This document shows positions 22,561 through 31,849 of a stretch of 64,000 bases of DNA, one piece after another. Within the stretch, counting starts at the first letter, position 1. Every line of letters starts with the position of its first letter. Under the pieces are notes generated by a model that saw nothing but the letters and a program-made list of their open reading frames with translations, was not told where the DNA came from and made no database searches. The translations under genes and the position numbers were made by a program. The DNA comes from Lunularia cruciata (Eukaryota; Streptophyta; Marchantiopsida; Lunulariales; Lunulariaceae), in assembly GCA_948567375.1 (NCBI GenBank), contig OX419760.1:31806001-31870000 (forward strand). Reading direction: 5' to 3'.

Positions 22561-22872
22561 ACACATGTATACTAGGATTCCCATTCTCCTTTGCCATCTA
22601 ATAGCTTTACGCTTTCCATACTCCTATATGTAATCTTGGCTAATGCCCAAGAAAGAGATGTCTCCACCTTGACCCTACTAGCTCTCTATCCTTAGTGGAA
22701 TTTGCTTCTTCTTGCTGATGGGATGCTTTTGGACGTCAAGAGACCACCACTCAGAATCATTGGTCCTTTGAGGAGATTGGCTATCTTTACAAGAAGAGTA
22801 CACCATTTTTGCCTAAGAAGTTGCTAAATGGATCATATAAGCTCCACAAGCTCACACTCCACCTACAAAGCA
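22560..22872 (+). pseudogene. Upstream part of a reverse-transcriptase retroelement
   Basis: Conceptual reading just before the chromovirus gives protein-like text (LLALYPxWN-type and IIGPLRRLAIFTRRVHHF) that lacks long open frames. It leads directly into the sequence that resumes at 28446 once the chromovirus is removed: the target duplication shows 22872 and 28446 were adjacent. Assignment to the same retroelement rests mainly on that continuity. Confidence 0.4.
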
Positions 22873-23236
22873 TGTAAAAGACCAAAACCAAGGAGAGAAA
22901 TAGGAGAATGGAAACTCACATTGGGACACTTGAATGAGGGAAAACTCCGAATGCCTAGCATGTGCTTTGGTCTTGGTATTTATAGGTAGCATACAAGACT
23001 CTTGAAGCTTCTCAAGAAGCTTCCTTCTAGAAGCCGCCTACTTGGCGTGTAAGCTAAGCTAGTTAGAAACTTCTAGAAACTTCCTTCTAGAAGCTACCTG
23101 CTTAGGGCGCAAGTTAACTAGTTGGGAAGCTTCCCAAGAAGCTTCTTAGATGCTTCTAGAATATTCTAGGCTATTTTGTTTTATTCTCTACTTTGTAAGC
23201 CCGACTAACGTCGTCTCTAAACTCCATATTGTTACA
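22873..23236 (-). repeat. Chromovirus 3' LTR (364 bp)
   Basis: The limits follow from the TG...CA ends and from the G-rich tract CCCCCGCCGC immediately inside, which reads GCGGCGGGGG on the minus strand and is the polypurine tract. Compared with the 5' LTR it lacks one unit of about 60 bp and keeps about 15 bp that the other has lost, which accounts for the 45-bp length difference. Confidence 0.9.
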
Positions 23237-23500
23237 TATTCCCCCGCCGCTAGTTGGTGACATCCTCGTCGCCAGTAAAGCTTCAAAGTCCTTGATGGCC
23301 ATCTATGCATTCTGGAGGTGAGAAAGAAGTTCCTATGTAGCATCATGAAGGGGATACCTTTTCCAAAGGACCTTGTACTCCGTATGTTAGCGACGGCCTT
23401 GTTGAATATGGCGACACGCAAGGATACAATCAACTTTGTACTCCTCATGATCATTGATAAGGATAGGAAGAGGGGGGTTGGACTCGAGAGGAAAAGGAAG
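23237..23500 (-). pseudogene. Chromodomain at the pol C-terminus, broken
   Basis: In one minus-strand frame the text reads NDHEEYKVDCILACRH, HTEYKVLWKRYPLHDAT and LLSHLQNA, a chromodomain core with its aromatic and WK residues. In full-length chromoviruses this domain follows the integrase and directs insertion to heterochromatin. Three stops interrupt it. The same region in the copy at 5128-5404 has a different set of lesions. Confidence 0.7.
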
Positions 23501-23576
23501 AAGGGTTAGGAACAAAGGGTTTTAACTTAGAAATATGAAAGACAGGATGGATACGCATGTGACAAGGTAAGGCAAG

Positions 23577-24554
23577 TCAATAAGCAACAAGAGAGATAAT
23601 GTGGGTGATATCAAAGGGTCCTATCCAGTTAGGAGCAAGTTTACAAACTTGCATATCAAGTAAGAGAGGGAGGTTACTAGAGGATAGCATGACTTTATCA
23701 CCAACTTCAAAGGTGAGATCACAACGATAATGGTACGCATATTGTTTTTGGCAATTCTGAGCAACAAGGAGGTGAGATTTGGCTTGTTGGAGAGATTGGG
23801 ATATAGTGGTCAAGAATGTAGAAGTATGAGGAACCTAAGCGGGAGGGAGAGCAAGAAGAGAATCTAGAACAAGCGGATCTTGGCCAAAATTGAGAAAGAA
23901 GGGAGAAAATCCGGTGCTTGCTTGTTTGGAATTGTTGTAGGCAAATTCTGTAGCTGCAAGATATTCATCCCAGTTGGTATGGTGGACATTGACAAAGGCC
24001 CGCAACATATCCTCCAATGTACGATTTATGTGTTCAGTTTGTCCATCAGTTTGAGGATGATAGGCCATGGATAAAGCAAGCTTGGTGCCGAGTATCTGGA
24101 AGAGTGCTTGCCAAAACTTCCCGGTAAATCGAGGATCTCGGTCAAAGATGAGTACACATGGCATCCCATGATGCTTGAAGACATTGTCGAAGTAGATTTC
24201 CGCTAAGGTTGGAGCATCCACGGTATCACAGGTTGGTGCCAAGTGGATTTGCTTACTAAGCTTATCCACAAACACCACAATTGCGGTGTGTCCTTGTTTT
24301 GTCTTTGGCAAGGATGTGATGAGATCTAAGCTCACATGCTCCCAACGAGCGGATGGAATGGCGAGTGGTTGAAGGAATTCACTTGGCTTCTGGTTGTTGG
24401 CCTTGTTCTGTTGGCAACATTCACATGATTGAACAAAGTCTTGAACATCTTTTGTCATGTTGGGCCACCACCATTGGCATTGGAGGGTGCCCAAGGTCTT
24501 GTCCACTCCCATGTGACCAGCTATTGGTAAATCATGGGCTTCTTGAAGGCGCAC
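23577..24554 (-). pseudogene. Chromovirus integrase
   Basis: The minus strand reads an HHCC finger (HDLPIAGHMGVDKT, CECCQQNK), then the core SLDLITSLPKTKQGH, FDRDPRFTGKFW and AYHPQTDGQTEHINRTLE, giving the Asp, Asp and Glu of the catalytic triad. The C-terminal GPF-type motif follows (NWIGPFDI). The frame runs 24554-23835, then a stop, then 23813-23577 in the same frame. It is joined to RNase H by a frame change near 24540. The usual first Asp context is LDLI. Confidence 0.93.
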
Positions 24555-26833
24555 AAGTCGAGATCACCTTTGGCTGGAACATAGATCTGGTCTGCATGGA
24601 ATAAAAGGCCTTCCTTGAAAGAGAAGGTGTTGTATTCCTTATCGCGTGCTGTCAGACGACCGTGTACCATTTGGAAGAAGGGATCTTGTTGTAGAGCTGA
24701 TTGAAACTCATTATGGACCTTAGGGTCAATGGACACCGTTGTAATTGCCGCCGTGATGAGAGGAAGATCCTTCAAATCAGGTTGTCGTGATAGAGCATTG
24801 GGGATGACATGGAACCGACCTAGTTTGTACTCAAGTTTGATGTCAAAAAATTGGAGTTGCTCTTCCCATCGATGATGCCGACTCTTCATGTGCTCCAAGT
24901 GTAAGGTCTGCAACAATGGTTTGTGATTAGTTCGCATGATCACTTGTTTCCCCAAGAGATAATGCCTCCATACTCTGGTGGCATATACCATTGCAAGTTG
25001 TTCCTAATCTCAAGCAGAGTAATTTCTTTCAGCTGTATTTAGTCGGTGAGACACAAAGGCAATAGGATGTAATCCATCTGGAAATCCTTGTTGCAACACA
25101 GCTCCAATTGCAAAGTTAGAAGCATCAAAATCAACCACACAAGGTAGTTGAGGATCATATGGTTGAAGAATAGGTCTTGAAGACACCATATGCTTTAACT
25201 TCTGGAATGCTTCTTCATGCTTGGTGGTCCACTGGAAGCTCGAGTTCTTTCCCAAGAGGTCAGTCAATGGTGCAGCCACGTGAGCATAATAGTGGATGAA
25301 CCGTCGGTAAAAACTGGCCAATCCATTGAATGCTTGTACTTTTGTAGCATCCTTTGGGGTAGGCCAATCAGTAATGGCCTTGATCTTCTCTTCCTCCATC
25401 TTGATCCCCTCTGATGAGATCTTATGACCCAAGAAGGTAACCTCCTTCTGCCAAAAAGCACACTTTGACTTCTTGTAGTAAAATTTCCATTGTCATAGTC
25501 GTCTTAGGACTTCTCGCACATGATTCCTGTGTTCTGCCTCTGTCCTACTATAGATTAAGATATCATCTAAGAACACTACCATGGACTGATCCAATAGTCC
25601 TTCCAACACCTGATGCATGTGATCCATGAAGACTGCTGGAGCATTAGTGAGTCCAAATGGTAGAACTCTCCACTCAAAATGTCCATACCTTGTGCAAAAG
25701 GCAGTCTTTTGCATATCTTCTCCTTCAATAGGAATTTGCCAATAGCCGCTATGAAGATCCAGCTTGGAAAAGTAACGTGCTCCACTTAATCGGTCAAGCA
25801 GGTCGTCGATCCAAGGCAAGGGATATGCATTCTTCACGGTTTATTTATTAAGCCCACGGTAATCAATACAGAAATGAAGTCCTCCATCCTTCTTTGGAAC
25901 AAATAGTACCGGTGCTCCCCACAGAGAGGTACTATGTCGTATGAAATCCTTCTCCAACAACTCTATAAGTGTTGTTCGCAACTCTTCTAACTCCTTTGGT
26001 GAGAGCCAAAAGATTGGTCTACTCATTGGAGTACTCCTTGGCAATAACTCAATCTTGAAGGGCATACCTCGATCAGAGGGTAATCCCTTTGGAAGATCAT
26101 CCGGAAACACATCTGCAAACTCTTGAACTATCCGATCAACCATTGCTTGATGCGGCACCTGGCCCTCCTCAGATTGTTCTTGTGCAATCGGCTTGATCCA
26201 CACCATGAATATAGACTTATCTTCCTCCAAAGCTTGCTCTATGGCTGCTTCCTTAACAAACTTCCCTTCTAGGGACTCATCTCTCTTCCAAGCTTGCTCT
26301 ATGGTTGCCTTCTTGGCAAACTTCCCATCTTGGGACTCATCTCCCTTCCAAATTTGCTCTATGGCTACCTTCACAACAAACTTCCCATCTTGGGACTGAC
26401 TATTCTTAGGTGTCTTACTCAGAGGTGCCAGACAACCTAATCGGAAATCCCTACCTTGGTGTTGTATTTGAATTTGACGTCGGGTCCAATCAAATTGAAC
26501 CTTATGACATTCAAGCCAAGGTATACCCAGAATGATATCATAGTGTAGAGGTGCCACTACAAACCTCATACACTCCAAATATTCATTCCCAATCTTGAAG
26601 GTAACAGGATGCGAGGTGCGGAATGCAGAACCTTTTCTACCATCCGCCATCATCAAACTACTTCCAATCACTAGCTTGATAGGAATACCCAATTCCTTTA
26701 CTACTTGCATAGATATGCAATTCTCTGAACTTCCAGAATCAACCAAAATCCTACAACCCCAATTAGATATCGTACCTTGCAAGTGAAGCAAACTTGCATA
26801 GGTCGAGCCTTCAATCCCATTAGAACTAATCAA
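24521..26833 (-). pseudogene. Chromovirus protease, reverse transcriptase and RNase H
   Basis: All four open pieces (26833-25841, 25837-25493, 25432-25010, 24991-24521) lie in one minus-strand frame separated by single stops. The protease motif is LVDSGSSENC. Reverse transcriptase shows LFVPKKDGG, the D of [24 protein letters not shown] and the catalytic [11 protein letters not shown]. RNase H follows with DFDASNFAIGAVL and the tether motif ALSRQPDL. A stop splits the RT just after DYRGLNK. Between protease and RT are three repeats of a unit rich in Glu, Ala and Lys (26190-26400). Confidence 0.95.
26193..26400 (-). repeat. Three in-frame repeats of about 60-66 bp between protease and RT
   Basis: The minus-strand protein reads three times a phrase of the type DGKFVVKVAIEQIWKGDESQ, with changes. 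The DNA block CTTCCCATCTTGGGACTCAT recurs. The repeats lengthen the linker between protease and reverse transcriptase without breaking the frame, so they probably arose while the element was active. Confidence 0.8.
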
Positions 26834-26849
26834 GCTCCCAATAGGTGGC

Positions 26850-27640
26850 TCAAAATCTCCTATTGGGATTCTTTGTTTCCCTGATCATTCTATTCCACAA
26901 ACTCCATCTGGGCAACTTGTCGAGGTCGCCCATTCCTAAATGGACATTCAGCAATGCAATGTCCAACTTGGCAACAATAAAAGCAACCTCCATTTTGTCG
27001 TAATCTTTCTCTATCTGCTGTGCCAAGTGGTCTTCATTGGATAGCATCAATCTCCATTGGTATCGGTTCTTCCACTCGTGGTAATGGTAGATTTTGTGTA
27101 GGTCGAGGTCGAGACCAAGTTGTCGCAACTAAGGAATCAAAATGCTCAGCCAATTGCATGGCTTCTTCTATGTTCTGTGGCTCTCGCATGGTCATCTCCA
27201 ATCTGGTTCGTGACTTCAATCATTGCACAAATCGATCCAGAACTTCACCTTCTTGGATATCTGGAATTTGCATGATGATATTTTGAAATTGTATGATGGA
27301 GCTTCTCATTGAGCCAATCTGCCTCAACTTCACCAATTTATCTCGTGCAGCTCGGGTGGCATTTATAGTCTAAAATCAACCAAGTATTGCATCCTTGAAT
27401 TCTGCCCATGTCAAAATCGGTGTAACAATTTGTCGTTCAGCTCTTTCTACTCGCAATCGCCACCAAAGTTTTGCCACACCATCCAATTGGCTAGAAGCCA
27501 AGAGAATTTGTTTCCGCCCATCTTGAAGATTGGTGGCTTCAAAGTAACGTTCATAGTCAAACACAAAATTCTCCACTATGCTTGGAAGATTCTTGCCTTC
27601 AAACACCTTGGGTTTCAAAAATTGAATGTGATCTTCTCCA
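26850..27640 (-). pseudogene. Chromovirus gag with zinc knuckle
   Basis: Minus-strand pieces in one frame read FEGKNLPSIVENFVFDYERY and LLASSQLDGVAKLWWR (gag core, with the Trp-Trp landmark), then a C-terminal gag part, and finally CFYCCQVGHCIAEC, a C-x2-C-x4-H-x4-C knuckle with Cys where Gly is common. Stops lie between pieces, near 27375, 27220 and 27033. Gag assembles the particle and binds RNA. Confidence 0.9.
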
Positions 27641-28017
27641 TCTCAAACTAGCGCTCTGTCTATCTGTTCTCGTCGTTGATGGTCTTGTTCATCCAACAAT
27701 CAAGTAAGATGCTCGATTTGTTGTTGCATTGCAAGGATAACATCTGGTATTGCCGCCATTGCTACTACTCTATTCCACTACCCTCAATTTATCTAGTTGA
27801 TTAACACATAGATACAACACGTCCACCGTTCTCCATAAGTTACAACTGGAAGTATCAAGGGTTCCTCTGACCCGGTGATCATATGTAGAAAATCTTGCCC
27901 AAAGTGTGAGGTGATGAATTGTGTGAAACGATGCTTTGGTAATATTTGGACATGAAAGTCCCAATGGTTTGGCGGAAGTAGATTTGGTGGTCCATAAATT
28001 CCATCCATCCCATTCCT

Positions 28018-28029
28018 GCTCTGATACCA
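28018..28029 (-). other. Chromovirus primer binding site (initiator Met tRNA)
   Basis: The minus strand reads TGGTATCAGAGC one base inside the 5' LTR. The match to the standard plant initiator-Met site is complete over these 12 bases. It proves that 28031-28439 is the 5' LTR and that the element is on the minus strand. Confidence 0.93.
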
Positions 28030-28030
28030 A

Positions 28031-28439
28031 TGTAAAAGACCGAAACCAAGGAGAGAAATAGGAGAATGGAAACTCACATTGGGACACTTGAATGAGGGAA
28101 AACTCCAAATGCCTAGCATGAGCTTTGGCCTTGGTATTTATAGGTAGCATACAAGACTCTTGAAGCTTCTCAAGAAGCTTCCTTGAGCCGCTTTCTTGGA
28201 GTGCAAGCCAAGTTAACTAGGAAGCTTCTCAAGAAGCTTCCTTCTAGAAGCCACCTACTTGGCGTGCAAGCTAAGCTAGTTAGAAGCTTCTAGAAGCTAC
28301 ATGCTTAGGGCGCAAGTTAACTAGTTGGGAAGCTTCCCAAGAAGCTTCTTAGATGCTTCTAGAATATTCTAGGCTATTTTATCTTATTCTCTACTTTGTA
28401 AGCCCGACTAACTTCGTCTCTAAACTCCATATTGTTACA
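28031..28439 (-). repeat. Chromovirus 5' LTR (409 bp)
   Basis: It begins TGTAAAAGACCG and ends ATTGTTACA on the plus strand. The minus strand carries a TATA box (TATAAATA). Three to four tandem units of about 60 bp hold near-palindromic AAGCTTCT/AGAAGCTT blocks. Substitutions against the 3' LTR are scattered, showing that insertion is not recent. Confidence 0.93.
28135..28142 (-). promoter_or_regulatory. TATA box of the chromovirus LTR
   Basis: TATAAATA on the minus strand lies about 300 bases into the LTR, and is kept in the other LTR copies (for example near 22980 and 5720). Conservation between copies supports it as the U3 promoter. Confidence 0.6.
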
Positions 28440-28445
28440 AAGCAT

Positions 28446-29560
28446 CATTGTTTATGTCACTCCTTGATGCTTAGCCAAATGGGGGAGTTTTGGTGAGCAG
28501 TCTAAGCACTTTCACCCTCTCAACCAAGACCCTTCTCTATAGATGCCTTATCAACCTTACATGATCTCCATCCCTCAACTTCACTTGACCTTCCTTCATT
28601 TGTTCATGACTACCACCTTGATGGGGAGCTACAACTTATGGAGGAGTCCTTCTTTGCCCATGCTTTCCTCCACTCTCCAAGTTTCTCACCAAGTGGTCCT
28701 TCAAGTCTTGCTTTTGAGCATCTATGGGATTGTTTCTTCCCTTATATGCTAGATTCAGGCTTCTTCCTTCTTTTTTCTTTTTGCCATTACATTGCTTTGG
28801 GTTTAGTGCCCCTTGGCATTATTCATTATTTTGGTACCTTGCATCTCCTTGCTCTATCCAAGGAGACTTTAGGTGTTTATTCCATTGCCATTGGGGATGC
28901 TTTCTTACATTTGGTCTCACGCACCATTTAACTATAGCTCCATCACTTATTTTTGTCTTTCTTGTCTCCTCTTTAATATATTTTTGCCACATTAGGGGGT
29001 TGTAAGGGAGATATTGTAGGCATAAGAGCTTCCTTGGACCTCCACCCTAATTGGGTACTCATCCAAGTGGATATCTCAAATGCCTTGAATACCATTTCTT
29101 GGCCAACCTTGTTTCAAGCTCTTTATTTCACAAGGGATCAAATTCCCTCCTTAATTCCTTTTGTGCATACTTTCCATGGTATAGAGATACCATTGTTGTA
29201 CAACCATCATACTACCTCTAGAGAGTACACTCAATTGGCATTGGTAGAAGGTTCATGCTAGGGAGATCCTTTGGAAGGGCCATATTTTTCCATAGCATAT
29301 TACACAACTTTGAGTGAGGTTGTAGCCACCTTGGCCACATGTCTTTTGCCATCCCTATCAAACTACACCCACATTTTGGGCCCCTTGGAAGATGTTGTTT
29401 GTATAGTGCATGCTTTCACACTTGGCCTTGAGACCTTGGGTTTATGAGTTTAGACTCATGAATGCAAGGTTTGGAGCCCACACACACAATCCTTACCCCA
29501 TCTAACGTCTTATCAGGATTCTAGTTCCCAATAGGAGGTTTGAGTGTTTGGGCTCTTGTA
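28446..29560 (+). pseudogene. Reverse transcriptase of a non-LTR-like retroelement
   Basis: The plus strand reads a continuous but damaged reverse transcriptase: SPSGPSSLAFEHLWDCFFP, LALSKETLGVYSIAIGDAF (motif 1/2), LIQVDISNALNTIS (motif A with its Asp), a GDPL block (motif B) and THILGP (motif C). The Gln of the expected QGDPL is a TAG at 29259-29261, and the two catalytic Asp of motif C read Ser-Asn-Tyr. No LTRs or Ty1/Ty3 domains accompany it. The pattern fits a non-LTR retroelement, but I cannot place it in a named clade. Confidence 0.8.
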
Positions 29561-29564
29561 ATAC

Positions 29565-29872
29565 CAAGAGCTAGCCATATAATCTAGATGTGAAATTCAG
29601 TTTGGTAACACCTAGAATGATGTTATACATGATTTTCAAAATAGATCAGATAGAAATATCACCAAAAGAGTACTTATACTAAGAGAGTAAAAACCAAAAT
29701 AGACTTGAGAACCTTAGAACCAATAGCTAGACATATGATTTAAAGGTGAGAATGGTTTGGTAACACCTGGAAGAATGTTATACATGATGGAATAAACAGA
29801 TCAGAAAGAGGTATCACCAAAAGGGACTTCTACTAATAGAGTAGGAACCAAAATATGCTTGAAATGTTTGAA
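29565..29872. repeat. Tandem duplication of about 155 bp
   Basis: TTTGGTAACACCT occurs at 29601 and 29756, and flanking text (ATGTTATACATGAT, ATCACCAAAAG, GAACCAAAATA) repeats at about the same offset. The two units are clearly diverged. They lie just downstream of the reverse transcriptase core, inside the same element. Confidence 0.75.
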
Positions 29873-30219
29873 GGCAATTTTGGAGGCCTAAACAAATGAA
29901 TTAGGCCTTGAAAATATGTACATACTCCCGCCCAAATAGAGGAAAGGCTGGCCTTCCCTCTCCCTGGTTTTTCTTGTTGAGAGCTTTCCAATGGTACCTT
30001 ACTCACGTGATTTTGAGACTCCTACAAGAAGATTCCCTAAAAGATTCCCTCCGGTCAAAGCTTGTTTGACCAACCAGATAGGACCTAGACCAACATGTCA
30101 CCTATCTGTGTGCCTAATCCTATGGTGGAGCTTCCTTGGAGGAGATCCTCTTTGTCTATATAATAAAGAGAAGGTGCTCCTTTGGGGCACCGAATATTGA
30201 GTGTGTAATCTGTGTTTTC

Positions 30220-31640
30220 TCTCTTCTCTTGTCCTTGAAGTATTACAGCTCCCCTCTCAATGATGAGGATTTATGTAGCTCCTTTATCTTGGATACTTTG
30301 ATGCAGACTATTGCCCATACTAGTCTACTTCCTTGGTTGGAGAACATATAGGTAGCTACTCTCTCCTTTTGAGATGTTATGTCCCTATAGCATCCTATTT
30401 GGCATGTATCTATCTTCCCATAGAGGTATTCCTACCACATCTATGGTCCTTGGATAGTACCATGCAAGACACCTTCTCCACACTCTTAGGACCTTGTATA
30501 CTCTCATAGTTTCTAGGCAATTGGTGGCAATTACAAATTGCTCTTCTTGTGGCGATGGGAGGATGTGGTATCACATCAAAGGAAGCCATTATGCCAGTAG
30601 CTTACTTAGGAGCATATGCACAAGTGGCCCTTTTTATAGCCAGATAGGTTCTTACATAAGGGTTGCTTTGCCAAGCTAGACACATATAGTACTCCCCCTT
30701 GCGGACTTTGTATCCCTAAACTAGGAAGTTTCATGTAGAGCTAAGTGAGCATATGCACACCTACACCTTTTCTAGCATCCTCACAGAAGCCTCTTTACTT
30801 GATGGAGGCCAAGATCCTCTCTTGCAGTAGAAAGGATGCCGGAGCTTGGCTTCATGCTTCTTCTTTGATTGAGGACTTTTGGTTCACATTGGAGAAGCTC
30901 ACCCTGGTCCTTTGACTTTGGTTGGGCCTACTACATCCAGCAATCTTAGGCTTACTAGACTTGTACTAATGTAGTTGTACATTTGATATTGAAGGCGTTC
31001 ATATCTTAAGATATGCCATAAGAGGAGAGTAAACAAGAATCAATGATGCCATCAAGGATGTAGTGGCCTAGATCCTACAATCCACATGCTCATAGGTCTA
31101 GATTGAGAAATGGATGTTCCTACCAGAACCCCTCACTAGAGGGTGCAGATAGAGATTGTCACCTTCAAGGATGGCTAACGTACATTGTATGATGTGTGGT
31201 GATTGCAAACCCACTTTGACCAGAGTCTATGGCACAATTTAGCATCTATGCAAGAGCAATTGTGATCATCACCACCAAGGGGAAGGAGGACCATTATGCC
31301 CCACTACTTGCCTTTGACACCTTCATCTCTTTGGCAATGGAGATGTTTGGCCACCTTCATCATTGGTTTGATGGTCTTCCTCAAGAAGTGGCACAAGGTT
31401 TGCTATAGAGAGGCACCTTTCTTGCCCACCATGCTTACTTCTTATTTTTGTCTGAGAATTCTCCACACCCTATAAAGATAATGGGCTTTAATTCTTCATT
31501 GGTGGGCATCTATAGTGAGTGTGCATGTTCTATCCATAGCTTCTTTCTCCATCGCTTTTGCCAAACATACCTTTGGAGGATCTATACCACACCATACAGT
31601 TATAGGCTCCTATTTTGCTTAGTTTTTTTTTGTTAAGTTG
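30220..31640 (+). pseudogene. C-terminal region of the same retroelement
   Basis: Conceptual plus-strand reading gives protein-like phrases with frequent stops and frame changes: CSSFILDTLMQTIAH, HYASSLLRSICTSGPFYSQI, STPPCGLCIPKLGSF, INDAIKDVVAQIL-type text and HYAPLLAFDTFISLAMEMF. The order is consistent with a long C-terminal half after reverse transcriptase that may include an endonuclease-like domain; that function is an inference from position and the spacing of Asp residues. The 3' end of the element is not defined. Confidence 0.5.
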
Positions 31641-31746
31641 GTTTCTCTTCTTAGGGCTCTGTTCCATGTGTAGATTTGACATTAATTTTACTTTGACCAA
31701 AGCATTTGGTTTTGGAGTAACCTCATCAATCAAATTTACAATCAAT

Positions 31747-31846
31747 ATCTTTTCATAAATAAGAGTTAGGAAATAGTGAAGACTAGAATGAGAAGTATCT
31801 TTTCAAAAATAAGAGTTAGGAAATAGTGAAGACTAGAATGAGAAGT
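31747..31846. repeat. Perfectly adjacent 50-bp tandem duplication, one mismatch
   Basis: Positions 31747-31796 and 31797-31846 are the same 50 bases except for one T/A difference (TTTTCATAAA versus TTTTCAAAAA). Such similarity shows a recent event in otherwise old sequence. Confidence 0.95.
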
Positions 31847-31849
31847 AGG

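Larger units (their letters stand above)
22873..28439 (-). mobile_element. Complete but inactive chromovirus (5567 bp), nested
   Basis: The element has a 364-bp LTR on the left and a 409-bp LTR on the right, both with TG...CA ends, an initiator-Met primer site next to the right LTR, and gag-protease-RT-RNase H-integrase-chromodomain order on the minus strand. The bases AAAGCA flank both ends (22867-22872 and 28440-28445), the target duplication. It is inserted in a plus-strand retroelement. Several stops and one frame change make it unable to encode its polyprotein. Confidence 0.95.
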
